Notes: generated by a model not told the origin, from the sequence alone. Shown: positions 1 through 6,980, numbered from the stretch's first letter. The stretch: DNA of 10,280 bases from Chloroflexota bacterium (GCA_005880525.1 VBFW01000120.1:1-10280), one strand, 5' to 3'. Made by a program: numbers and translations.

Positions 1-1035
1 CGAGCCGATCAGCCACGGCCCGATGATCGAGCCCCCATATCCCGCGGCCGTCACCACGATCAGGGCTGTGCCCGTGCGCCCGAGGTTCGCGCCGGCGCTG
101 AAGGCCAGCGGCACCATCACCGCGCAGCCCGCGCCGACGAGCGTGAATCCGGCGATCGCCGTCACAGGCTCCGGCAGCGCGACCGCCAGCGCGACACCAA
201 TCATCGAAACGACGCCGCCCAGCGCGGCCACCACCGGCGCGCTCGTGCGCGCAGTCAGGCGATCGGCGGTGAAGCGCACCACGGTCATCGCTATCGAGAA
301 CGTGACGGCGACGCCCGCGGCGACCGCGAGCGTGGTCTTGCCGTAGTCACGCAGGTAGATCGGCCCCCAGTCGCCGCCGGCGCTTTCGACCAGGATGCCG
401 AAGAACGCCATCGCTGACACCGCGCTGACGGCGGTGCCGATGCGCAGCCGCGTCGTGCCGCTCGGTAGGAGCGTGGCCGCACCGCCACGCGTGTTAGGCA
501 CTCCCGCGAGCAGCGGCACCGAAGAGACGCAGATCACCGCGGCCACTATCGCGAAGTGAGGCAGCGGACCCAGGCCGAGCGCGGCCGCCGCTGCGGCCGC
601 AACGCCGCCCGCGACAAAGCCCAGGCTCCAGAAACCGTGAAAGCCGTTGATCATCGGCCGTCCGGCCTCGCGCTCGAGCTCCGCGGCCTGCGAGTTCTCG
701 AGCACGTCGATCACCCCGGCGAGGATGCCCAGCACAAGAAAGGTCGCCGCGAAGACGCCAAATCCTGGCGCGAGAGCCGGCGTTATCAGCGCCGCGACCA
801 TCACGGCGGTAAGGACGCGCACCCACGTGCGCGCGCCACCCGCAAGGATGGGGCGCGCGAGCACTGCGCCCGCGACCGCGCCCGCCGCGTAGACCACGAA
901 CGCGAGCCCAACCTCTCCATCGGTCAGGTGGAGGCTTTCCTTGAAAGCCGGCATGCGCGGCACGAGGCTGCCCGCGACGGTGCCGAAGCAGAAGAACGCA
1001 GCCGACACCGCAAAGCGGGGACGCAACGCCCCCAC
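1..1035 (-). CDS. MFS transporter, YbjJ-like (3' end outside window)
   Basis: Major facilitator superfamily permease of the inner membrane; substrate unknown. Read on the minus strand, the frame stays open from the start to base 1 and is hydrophobic throughout, with about ten membrane segments visible before the edge. The segment around bases 715-640 reads IDVLENSQAAELE then GRPMINGFHGFWSLGFVAGG. This matches the 'DVxxNxQAxxxE...GRPxMxxFHxxxSLG' signature I associate with the YbjJ branch of MFS. The C-terminal end lies off the left edge. I chose the GTG at 1035 because a GGAGG sits five bases upstream. An in-frame ATG at 1077 adds 14 residues, but it has no Shine-Dalgarno sequence and would translate through a perfect hairpin. 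The gene is divergent from the 1105 gene. Family call is solid; substrate cannot be told. Confidence 0.85.
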   Translation of the reverse strand, partial: MGALRPRFAVSAAFFCFGTVAGSLVPRMPAFKESLHLTDGEVGLAFVVYAAGAVAGAVLARPILAGGARTWVRVLTAVMVAALITPALAPGFGVFAATFLVLGILAGVIDVLENSQAAELEREAGRPMINGFHGFWSLGFVAGGVAAAAAAALGLGPLPHFAIVAAVICVSSVPLLAGVPNTRGGAATLLPSGTTRLRIGTAVSAVSAMAFFGILVESAGGDWGPIYLRDYGKTTLAVAAGVAVTFSIAMTVVRFTADRLTARTSAPVVAALGGVVSMIGVALAVALPEPVTAIAGFTLVGAGCAVMVPLAFSAGANLGRTGTALIVVTAAGYGGSIIGPWLIGS

Positions 1036-1039
1036 CCTA

Positions 1040-1063
1040 CCCTCCCCCGTGTGCGGGGGAGGG
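1040..1063. repeat. Perfect 10-bp inverted repeat (hairpin) between divergent genes
   Basis: CCCTCCCCCG (1040-1049) is followed by a TGTG loop and CGGGGGAGGG (1054-1063), giving a perfect ten-base-pair stem. It lies in the spacer between the divergent MFS and 1105 genes, and its left arm, read on the minus strand, supplies the likely Shine-Dalgarno of the MFS gene. There is no T-run, so it is not a standard intrinsic terminator. A related C/G-rich palindrome occurs at 6961-6980. It may be a dispersed REP-like element or a translational control hairpin; the sequence does not decide. Confidence 0.75.
1041..1045 (-). promoter_or_regulatory. Ribosome binding site supporting the GTG start of the MFS gene
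   Basis: GGAGG on the minus strand, five bases before the GTG at 1035. It favours this start over the ATG at 1077, which has no such motif. The motif is part of the hairpin arm, so folding of the hairpin would hide it. Confidence 0.5.
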
Positions 1064-1104
1064 GACTGGACATCCATGGATACACTGCCAGCGTGGCGGT
1101 GGGC

Positions 1105-1581
1105 GTGAGCGATCCCGTGAGGACGCTCTATCGCACGCTCCTCGCGTACGGCGCCTTCGCGATCCTCATCCTCGTCGCCGGCGTCGCCGAGTACGTCCAT
1201 TTCGAGCCCTTCACGTCGAGCGCGAGCCTGCACGCGAAAGCCGTCGGCGTCTACGCGTACGACCCCGCGACCAAACAGACTTCAGGCCCTGACCGCGAGC
1301 GCTTCGCGCGCAACGAAGGGTTCGCCGCGGTCGTGGATTGGTCTGGGCTGCCGGACAACATCACCGTCGAAGCCGTGTGGTTCGACAGCTTCGAAAACGT
1401 CGTCGGCTCGGTCGGACCGGGCGTGCCGAGCCAGCTGCGCAGCCAGACCGTCGTGCCGGCCGAGGTTCCTGAGGGCCTGAAGTACCACCTCCCCGGCGAG
1501 TACATCTTCGCCATCGAAAGGCTCGACAACGGCAGGCCGGTCGAGGTGATCGGACGCCGCGTCGTGTACGTGGAGCGGTGA
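1105..1581 (+). CDS. Membrane-anchored extracytoplasmic protein of unknown function
   Basis: 158 residues, no family recognised. A short N-terminus (MSDPVRTLYRTL) precedes one hydrophobic segment, roughly residues 11-30 (AYGAFAILILVAGVAEYVHF). A hydrophilic domain of about 125 residues follows and should lie outside the membrane. That domain alternates short hydrophobic stretches with turns rich in G, P, D and N, and ends in LPGEYIFAIERL and RPVEVIGRRVVYV, which suggests a beta-sandwich-like fold. It has no Cys and no obvious active site. The GTG at 1105 is chosen because the protein then starts just before the membrane span; an in-frame GTG at 1093 is equally possible, and neither has a well-placed ribosome site. 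The stop overlaps the GTG start of the PrsW-type protease (GTGA), so the two are almost certainly co-transcribed and translationally coupled. It could be a substrate, inhibitor or sensor for that protease; this is inference from position only. Confidence 0.75.
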   Translation: MSDPVRTLYRTLLAYGAFAILILVAGVAEYVHFEPFTSSASLHAKAVGVYAYDPATKQTSGPDRERFARNEGFAAVVDWSGLPDNITVEAVWFDSFENVVGSVGPGVPSQLRSQTVVPAEVPEGLKYHLPGEYIFAIERLDNGRPVEVIGRRVVYVER

Positions 1582-2960
1582 TCAGCGCGTTCAACGTCCC
1601 CACCGCGGCCAATCCTCGACCGCGCAACCGGCCGGCGCGCTACATCCTCGCGGTCATCATCGGCGCGGTCGTTCTTCTCGTCGTCGCCGGCAACTCGCTG
1701 CTCGACTACGTCTTCATCGACACGATCCCTGGGCGCGCGACGCTGTACGGGCTCCTCGCAGTCGCCCTCATCGCCGTCGGCACCTACATCCAGGCGCGCG
1801 CGTTCAACCGCGACCCGATCACCCGCCGGCGCCACCTCATTCGCGCCGGCGTCCTGCTCGGGCTCGCGGCGATGCTCTGGCTGCTCATCAGCGACCTCTT
1901 CCTCTTCGCCCAGTCGGCGGGGCCGGGCGTGGCGGCGGTCTGTGCGCTGGCGTGCGTGCCCACTACCGCGTTCGGGCTCTGGGTCGTGCGGCGCATCGAT
2001 CGCAACGAGAAGGAGCCATGGCGCCTGGTGCTGGTCGCTGCGGCGTGGGGCGCGGTGGTCGCGACGAGTCTTGTCATCTGGGCCGAGACGTTCTGGGACG
2101 AGATCGCCGCCCACACGTTGGTGCCGGGACCAGGCCTCGACGCGTCCAACGCCTTCTCGGCCGGCCTCTTCGAAGAGCTCGGCAAGGGCGTCGCTGTGGT
2201 GCTGCTGTTCCTCGTCATGCGCAACGAGTTCGACGACGTCGTCGACGGCATCGTTTACGGCGCGGCGGTCGGACTCGGGTTCAACTTCATGGAGACCATC
2301 ACGTACATGACGAACCTGTACGCGATCTTGAGTCCTGAAGGCTCAGGCGGCATCGCGGCCGGATTTCAGTGGTACGCGCGTCAGGTGCTGGGACTCTTCA
2401 TGGGCCACGCGACTTACACCGCGCTGATCGGCGCGGGCATCGGCATCGCGCGCCAGCTGCCGTCGCGCCGGCAAAAGGTGATCGCGATCCTCAGCGGCTT
2501 CCTGGTCGCCATCGCCGCGCACTTCTCGTGGGACGCGTGGCTCACCTTCTTCCCCATCGAGACGTCGCTCTTCGGCCTGGTCGAGGTTCACCTGCGCACC
2601 ATCGTCATGACAGGGCCCTTCACGGCCGGCGTGATCGTGCTGCTGGTGATGGGCCTGCGCAACGAGAGCCGGGCCCTGTACGACCAGCTGCGCAAGGAGG
2701 CGGCCGTCGGCGCAGGCGCGGTGCTGCCGGCCGAGGTGGACATCCTCGCCAACCCCTGGAAACGGTTTGGCGAGCGGCTGCGCGCGCTGGACAAGGGTGG
2801 ACTCCGCGCTTACTTGCGCCTCGCGCGATTGCAAACAGCGCAGCTCGACCTCGCGATGGAGCGCTGGCATCGCGAGCGCCAGGAGATCGACACGCCGCTC
2901 GAAGCTGAGCAGGAGCTGAGGGGCGAGATCCTTACCTTGCGCCGGCAGGCCGCGTTCTGA
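1578..2960 (+). CDS. PrsW-family intramembrane metalloprotease
   Basis: 460 residues with about eight or nine membrane segments between residues 22 and 365, then a charged cytoplasmic tail of about 90 residues. The hallmark PrsW motifs are present in order: FEELGKG (E199, E200, K203), YGAAVGLGFNFMET (E239), GHATYTALIGAGIG (H277) and AHFSWDAW (H315, D319). The Glu and His residues are the expected metal ligands and catalytic residues of this family. In Bacillus subtilis the founding member cleaves the anti-sigma factor RsiW, but many relatives have unknown targets and no anti-sigma factor is seen here. The GTG start at 1578 overlaps the TGA of the upstream gene by four bases. The C-terminal tail, rich in Arg, Glu and Leu (about residues 395-460), may form helices or a coiled coil and is longer than in minimal members. 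Its last 29 bases overlap the convergent ferric-reductase-like gene. Confidence 0.88.
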   Translation: MISAFNVPTAANPRPRNRPARYILAVIIGAVVLLVVAGNSLLDYVFIDTIPGRATLYGLLAVALIAVGTYIQARAFNRDPITRRRHLIRAGVLLGLAAMLWLLISDLFLFAQSAGPGVAAVCALACVPTTAFGLWVVRRIDRNEKEPWRLVLVAAAWGAVVATSLVIWAETFWDEIAAHTLVPGPGLDASNAFSAGLFEELGKGVAVVLLFLVMRNEFDDVVDGIVYGAAVGLGFNFMETITYMTNLYAILSPEGSGGIAAGFQWYARQVLGLFMGHATYTALIGAGIGIARQLPSRRQKVIAILSGFLVAIAAHFSWDAWLTFFPIETSLFGLVEVHLRTIVMTGPFTAGVIVLLVMGLRNESRALYDQLRKEAAVGAGAVLPAEVDILANPWKRFGERLRALDKGGLRAYLRLARLQTAQLDLAMERWHRERQEIDTPLEAEQELRGEILTLRRQAAF

Positions 2961-3471
2961 GTCGAAACAGCGCCAGCGTGATGAGCGCTGCGGCCGTGCC
3001 CCAGGTGATCGCGGAGACGATCGGGTCGCTGAAATCGGTGCCTCCCAGCAACGCATGCGCGAACACCAGTGCAAAAGCGACGTACGCCAGGCGATGCAGC
3101 CACTGCCAGGCGGCCTGTTTCATGCGCCGCTTCATCCATGCGGTCACCGTGACGAGCACCAGGATGTCGAGCGAGAGCGTCCCCAGGCCGATGGCCAGCG
3201 TGCCGTACGGCGCGAGGAAGGGAACGAAAACGTCGATGGGCGTGACGCGCGCGGTGTGGTCGAGCAACAACGCGATGACATGCAGCGCCCCGAGCGGGAT
3301 CCAGAGCACCGTCGTGTACTCGTGCAGCGAGCGCAGCGCGCGGTTGCTGCCGAGCCAGTCGAGCACCGCGGTCCGCAGCGCGATGCCGGTAAGAAGCGCG
3401 ATCGCCAGCGACGCGTAGGACGCGAGCCCGCACACGCGGGCGAGCAACCACATGAACTGATCGGTGGTCAT
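2932..3471 (-). CDS. Ferric-reductase-like transmembrane cytochrome (MsrQ/YedZ-like)
   Basis: 179 residues, five or six membrane segments. Two His pairs sit on the helices in the pattern expected for two b hemes: H50 and H64 (14 apart, in LHEYTTVLWIPLGALHV) and H116 and H129 (13 apart, in LHRLAYVAFALVFAHALLGG). This fits the ferric-reductase-like domain family, which carries electrons across the membrane from flavin or quinol donors. There is no attached FAD/NAD domain, so it resembles the stand-alone membrane subunit type. The start is the ATG at 3471, which overlaps the TGA of the apbE gene (ATGA). A longer in-frame reading to 3690 is antisense-like and Arg-rich, and was rejected. Together with ApbE this suggests an extracytoplasmic flavin-dependent electron route; the final acceptor is unknown. 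Confidence 0.85.
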   Translation of the reverse strand: MTTDQFMWLLARVCGLASYASLAIALLTGIALRTAVLDWLGSNRALRSLHEYTTVLWIPLGALHVIALLLDHTARVTPIDVFVPFLAPYGTLAIGLGTLSLDILVLVTVTAWMKRRMKQAAWQWLHRLAYVAFALVFAHALLGGTDFSDPIVSAITWGTAAALITLALFRLRTRPAGAR

Positions 3472-4193
3472 GCGGCGCCGCCCGAGATGAGCACTGTCTT
3501 CGCGAGAACCTCGGCGTCGAGTGCGGTCTCGGCGACCACAGACACCTCTTCGACACGTGTTGTCGCGGGGAGGCCGGTGCGCGGATCGATGAGGTGGTGC
3601 AGATCGCCCCACCGTCGCTTGCGCGTGCTGCTCGTGGCCGCGCCGAGGTTCCTGAGCAGGTAGGTCTTGCATGCGATCGCCACCGGCCACTCACCGCGCG
3701 CGTACAGGTCGCCACCGAGGTTCACCAGGACGTGATCGCCCAGGCGCTCAGCAAGCCGGTCGGCCATCCAGCCCTTGGCGATGCCGCCCAGGTCGATGCG
3801 CACGTTGGGCGCCAAACGTGCCCTTCCACGGGCAACTTTCAGAACCTCTGGCAAAAAAGGTGCGGTATGCGCCTGGTCGAGGTGTGCGGCAGTCGGTCCC
3901 TGGGTAAGGGGGCGCGTGTAGCCGATCGCAAGCATCGACGGCAGCACCGCGACGTTGACGAGGCCGCCGCTCATCTCGAACGCCAGCAGCGACGCGCGTA
4001 GCAGTTGCTCCAGCTCAGGCGAGATGTCGACCCAAGCAGCCGCAGCGTTCAGCCGCGACAGCTCGCTCGATTCGTCGAATCGAGTGATGCGGGCCGCGAT
4101 GCTCCGGACCCACCGCTCGCCCTCGGCCAAATCGCCATCGCCAAACAGGCTGCAGGTCGTGCCCATCGCCCGGAAGTGCAGCTCAGGACGCAT
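3468..4193 (-). CDS. apbE: FAD:protein FMN transferase (ApbE family)
   Basis: ApbE enzymes transfer FMN from FAD onto a Thr or Ser of target proteins, using Mg. Family motifs in order are FRAMGTT (7-13), RFDESSELSRLN (38-49), IDLGGIAKGWMAD (133-145), VNLGGDLYARG (157-167), HHLIDPRTGLPA (189-200) and AETALDAEVLAKTVLI (211-226). At 241 residues it is shorter than the usual 300-350: it has no signal peptide or lipobox and ends soon after the last motif. Where relatives read like GG.xDPTVLP, this one has GGLVNVAVLP (77-86). In the last motif EVLAK stands where the better-known enzymes have a DAxAT-type string, by my eye alignment. The start overlaps the end of the upstream small gene by 11 bases, and the stop overlaps the cytochrome start. 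The lack of a leader implies it either acts in the cytoplasm on unfolded targets or uses an unseen export route. Confidence 0.88.
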   Translation of the reverse strand: MRPELHFRAMGTTCSLFGDGDLAEGERWVRSIAARITRFDESSELSRLNAAAAWVDISPELEQLLRASLLAFEMSGGLVNVAVLPSMLAIGYTRPLTQGPTAAHLDQAHTAPFLPEVLKVARGRARLAPNVRIDLGGIAKGWMADRLAERLGDHVLVNLGGDLYARGEWPVAIACKTYLLRNLGAATSSTRKRRWGDLHHLIDPRTGLPATTRVEEVSVVAETALDAEVLAKTVLISGGAA

Positions 4194-4371
4194 AGGTCGA
4201 GGTCACCGGTTGGACATCCGCAGGTCGCACTGACGAAGAGAGCACCGGCGGTTGCAGCGGTGCGCTCGGGTTCTTGACGTGGGCAGTCACGTACGCGGCC
4301 GAAGCGAAGGTCGCGAGCAGGCTCAGCACCGTGGCGCCGATCTTCAGCAGCAGGGGACGACGATCGCTCAC
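4183..4371 (-). CDS. Small single-span membrane protein in the apbE cluster
   Basis: 62 residues, family not recognised. It starts at a GTG whose GTGA overlaps the stop of the DUF1501 gene, and its own TGA lies inside the first codons of apbE, so it is tightly embedded in the operon. A basic start (MSDRRPLLLK) leads into a hydrophobic segment (about 7-31, ending FASAAYVTAHV). A Pro/Ser-rich tail of about 30 residues, including PLQPPVLSSS and ending PVTSTYAS, should face outside. This build, an anchor plus flexible linker, is what precedes the domain in many FMN-binding proteins, but no FMN-binding domain follows. A GAT string at residues 12-14 lies in the hydrophobic part and lacks the Asp and Ser/Thr context of ApbE target sites. 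It may be a cut-down flavin acceptor, a small partner of the cytochrome, or an unrelated tether. Confidence 0.6.
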   Translation of the reverse strand: MSDRRPLLLKIGATVLSLLATFASAAYVTAHVKNPSAPLQPPVLSSSVRPADVQPVTSTYAS

Positions 4372-5648
4372 CTCAGGAACGGGACCGAGTCGAAGGTTGA
4401 TCCGAGGATGGACCTGGCGTCCGCGCCGAGGTGACCACCGAGGATCTCCTGGTAGACGGAGCGAAAGTCGACCGCGTACTTGAGGTTGCCGGTGGCGTCG
4501 AGGTCGGTGAGGCTCGGCTCGCCGCCGTACAGCCCGCCCTTGGCCGGGTCGCCGATGAGCAGCAGCGGGGCGGCCGCGCCGTGGTCGGTGCCGCCGCTCG
4601 CGTTCTCTTTCGGCCGCCGCCCGAACTCCGACCACGTCGCGATGAGCACGTTGTCCGCCTTGCCGTGAGCGGCGAGGTCCTGATAGAAGGCCGTGACCGC
4701 CGAGTCGAGGTACGCCATGAGGTCGTCATGGCGGCTCAGCTCCGTGTAGTGAGTGTCGAAGCCGCCGAGCGTGACGTGCAGCAGCTTCACGCCTGTGCCG
4801 GTGACGATGAGCTCCGCAGCCAGCTGGAGCGCCGCGGCCAGCTGGTTCTTCGACGAGTAGACGAGCTTGACCTTGTCCGAATAGTCGGCCATCGGTTGAT
4901 ACGACGCGGCAGAGGTGCGGAGCGTCGCGACCGTCTCGGTCGCGGTCGCGATGGCGGTGTCGAACAGCGCGCCGTAGATGCCAGGCGTGCCCTTGTACAG
5001 CGCGCCGACAGCCGCCTCGACCTCGCTCCCGCCGGTGAAGCCGAACGTCTTCTGCTCCTGGATGACGGTCATCGTGGCCTGCAGGTCGCGCAGGGCTCCG
5101 GGCACGTCGGTGGCGCCGCACGCGCAGCCGGTGAGCGGATGACCGTTCGAGTCGTAGGAAGTCGCCAGCGTGCGTCCGAGCCATCCATCCACCTGGCGGC
5201 GCGTGGGGTCACCCGTCTCCCAGATGCGGATCGACTCGAAGTGCGAGAAGGTCGGTTTGGGGTAGCCGACGCCCTGCACGATCGCGACTTTTCCCTTGTC
5301 CCACAGGCCCTTGATGCCGGGGAGGTTGTGGTTGAGCCCGTAGTCCTTGTTGAGGGGCAGGGCCTGCGAGACCATCGGCGCGGCGAGCTTCGGCCGCAGG
5401 TCGTGCAGCGTCGGGTCGGCGAGCGGCACGAGCGTGCGCAGCCCGTCGTTGCCACCGGCGAGCTGGATCATCACGAGCACCTTCTCGTTGGTGATGCCTT
5501 CCTGTTTGGCCGCGTAGACGGCGCGAGCGAACGCGTCAGGCACCGCCGCATAACCGGCCGCGAGGCCCGCGGCCCCGGCGCCGAAGACGAGCCCCGCCCG
5601 CAGGAAGTCCCGGCGCTTGAGCTGGTTGATTCCGATCTCGTTCGTCAT
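4368..5648 (-). CDS. DUF1501 family Tat-exported protein
   Basis: 426 residues, normal length for the family. The N-terminus has a twin-arginine leader, KRRDFLRAG (11-19), followed by an Ala/Gly-rich hydrophobic stretch, so the protein is probably exported folded. DUF1501 landmarks are VLVMIQLAGGNDGLRTLVPL (57-76), LGGFDTHYTE (294-303), ATWSEFGRRPKENASGGTDHG (about 337-357) and the closing SVPFLR. The family is distantly related to the alkaline phosphatase/sulfatase superfamily, but its reaction is not established. It is very often paired with DUF1800, as here. The ATG at 5648 has an AGGTGGA ribosome site six bases upstream, which overlaps the DUF1800 stop. The last bases overlap the start of the small membrane protein (GTGA). 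A short CACGAT string at residues 175-180 includes two Cys; its meaning is unclear. Confidence 0.9.
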   Translation of the reverse strand: MTNEIGINQLKRRDFLRAGLVFGAGAAGLAAGYAAVPDAFARAVYAAKQEGITNEKVLVMIQLAGGNDGLRTLVPLADPTLHDLRPKLAAPMVSQALPLNKDYGLNHNLPGIKGLWDKGKVAIVQGVGYPKPTFSHFESIRIWETGDPTRRQVDGWLGRTLATSYDSNGHPLTGCACGATDVPGALRDLQATMTVIQEQKTFGFTGGSEVEAAVGALYKGTPGIYGALFDTAIATATETVATLRTSAASYQPMADYSDKVKLVYSSKNQLAAALQLAAELIVTGTGVKLLHVTLGGFDTHYTELSRHDDLMAYLDSAVTAFYQDLAAHGKADNVLIATWSEFGRRPKENASGGTDHGAAAPLLLIGDPAKGGLYGGEPSLTDLDATGNLKYAVDFRSVYQEILGGHLGADARSILGSTFDSVPFLR

Positions 5649-5654
5649 GTCACG

Positions 5655-5661
5655 TCCACCT
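5655..5661 (-). promoter_or_regulatory. Ribosome binding site of the DUF1501 gene
   Basis: AGGTGGA on the minus strand, six bases before the ATG at 5648 and overlapping the TAG stop of the DUF1800 gene. It fixes the DUF1501 start, even though the frame is open further upstream, and indicates coupling to DUF1800. Confidence 0.65.
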
Positions 5662-6890
5662 ACTTGAGCTGAAATTCCGGTGAGGCAAGCGCCACGAACC
5701 ACTTGATTCGTTCGTCGGTCGCGCTGTTGAGCATCGACGCCGTCTGCGGGCCGACGATGCCGTCGAGCTGATGCTTGACCGCGTCTGACGACGGCGGCAG
5801 CGATGTGGCCTGGGCGAGCGCGCCGGTCACGAAGTTGACGCGCTCGATCACTGTGTTCGAAGAGATCCACGCCTCGTTGTTGGGCCATCCGCCGACGTCG
5901 GGCGGATCGAACAGCATCTGGCCCATGCCCGAACCGGAGGCCACGATGAGCTTCGAGAGCTTCGTCGCGTCGAGGGCGCGCGCGGCCTGGACCATGAACT
6001 CCGTCGGTGACTTGACGAGAGCTCGATACGTGCCGGCGCCGCGGAACTCGTCGCTCGTGAATACCGAGCGCATCAGCGTCTTCATGTCGTACTTGCTGCG
6101 ACGAAATGCATCAGCGAGCCGGTTCACCAGGCTCGACGCAGGCTGCCGCGCCACAAAGTGCTGCAGCACCCTGGTGGTGATGAATGGCGCGGTGGACGGC
6201 TGGGCCAGGATGCGATCGATGACGCCCTGGGTGTCCAGCGCGCCGGTCTTGCCGAGGTACGTGACCGAGCCCTTGAACGCGCGCCTCTGGTTGAATACGC
6301 CGGATTTCTGGCTGGTGTAGACGGGGAGCATGCGGCCGGTGCCGTTGGCGGCAGCGGTCGAGTCCGGGCGCGGCAGCTGCCAGCCGGTCAGCGCAAGCGC
6401 CCCCTGGCGCACGTCCTCTTCGGAGAAGGTGTCGGCGCCCATCGCGAAGAGCTCCATGAGCTCGCGCGAGTAGTTCTCGTTGGGGTTCGATGCGACAGAC
6501 GTCGCGAGGTCGAGGTAACGCAGCATCGCCGGGTCGGTGGTGACCTGCATGAGCATCGAGCCCAGGTTGGTCATCGCCATGCGCCGCCAGGTGAGGTTCT
6601 GCCAGTACATGAAGGTGTTGTCCGCGGCCTTGCGGTAGTCGCTGGTGAAATGAACCGGCCGACAGCGCCGACTCGAGCTGCGCCGGCGTGTAGCCGAAGG
6701 TCGCGCGCCGGAGCAGCTGCATGATGCGCGCCGATTCCGACCCCAGCGGCGACGCCCAGTCGGTGCCCGATCCGGTCGAGATGTTGGTCAGGGTCGGAGT
6801 CACAAGGCGCACCGCCCCGACCCCCAGCCCCGCGGCGACCGCCGCCACCAGCGCCTGGCGGCGAGTCAGAACCTGTTTCGCCAGCGCCAT
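5660..6890 (-). pseudogene. DUF1800 family protein, internally deleted and frameshifted
   Basis: The N-terminal part runs from the ATG at 6890: a Tat-like leader (LTRRQALVAAVAAGLGVGAV, residues 8-27), then the family opening MQLLRRATFGYTPAQLESAL, to about base 6654 (79 codons). The rest of the family lies in another frame, from about base 6655 to the TAG at 5660: HFTSDYRKAADNTFMYWQNL, DPAMLRYLD, NPNENYSRELMELFAMG, ALTGWQ, and FDPPDVGGWPNNEAWIS near the end. In intact relatives a stretch of roughly 60-80 or more residues separates the 'RRATFG...' start from the 'FWHxHFTS' motif. Here both meet at 6650-6656 in different frames, so a deletion not divisible by three seems to have removed it. Function of the family is unknown; it usually pairs with DUF1501. 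The 316-codon frame ending at 5660 could still be translated from an internal ATG (6610) but would lack the export signal. Assembly error is the main alternative. Confidence 0.8.
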
Positions 6891-6960
6891 GAAGCCAGTA
6901 AGGGCCACAACGGTCTGGCCAGAATCAGCCGAATGTGAAAATTTCGTAAGCGAGCGGTCC

Positions 6961-6980
6961 CCTCCCCACAGGTGGGGAGG
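6961..6980. repeat. Perfect inverted repeat in the DUF1800/HtrA divergent spacer
   Basis: CCTCCCCAC (6961-6969), two bases AG, then GTGGGGAGG (6972-6980). In a real hairpin the outer eight pairs would form with a CAGG loop. Composition and architecture recall the hairpin at 1040-1063, and both lie in spacers between divergent genes. No T-run follows on either strand. Confidence 0.7.

Noticed and set aside
556..1092. Upstream extension of the 1105 gene to base 556
   Set aside because: This part is antisense to the MFS gene, is Arg/His-rich and does not look like a protein; the membrane span begins just after the GTG starts at 1093/1105.
1251..2114. A 287-codon minus-strand open frame opposite the anchored protein and PrsW genes
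   Set aside because: Charged, low-complexity composition (Asp/Arg/Glu/Pro) and antisense to two well-supported frames.
3472..3690. Longer N-terminus for the ferric-reductase-like gene
   Set aside because: It is an Arg-rich reading of the apbE coding region in another frame; the ATGA overlap gives a natural start at 3471.
4431..5672. A 413-codon plus-strand open frame opposite DUF1501
   Set aside because: It is exactly antisense to a gene with clear DUF1501 motifs, is very rich in Arg/Val/Glu/Gly, and resembles no protein family. Long antisense frames are common in GC-rich DNA.
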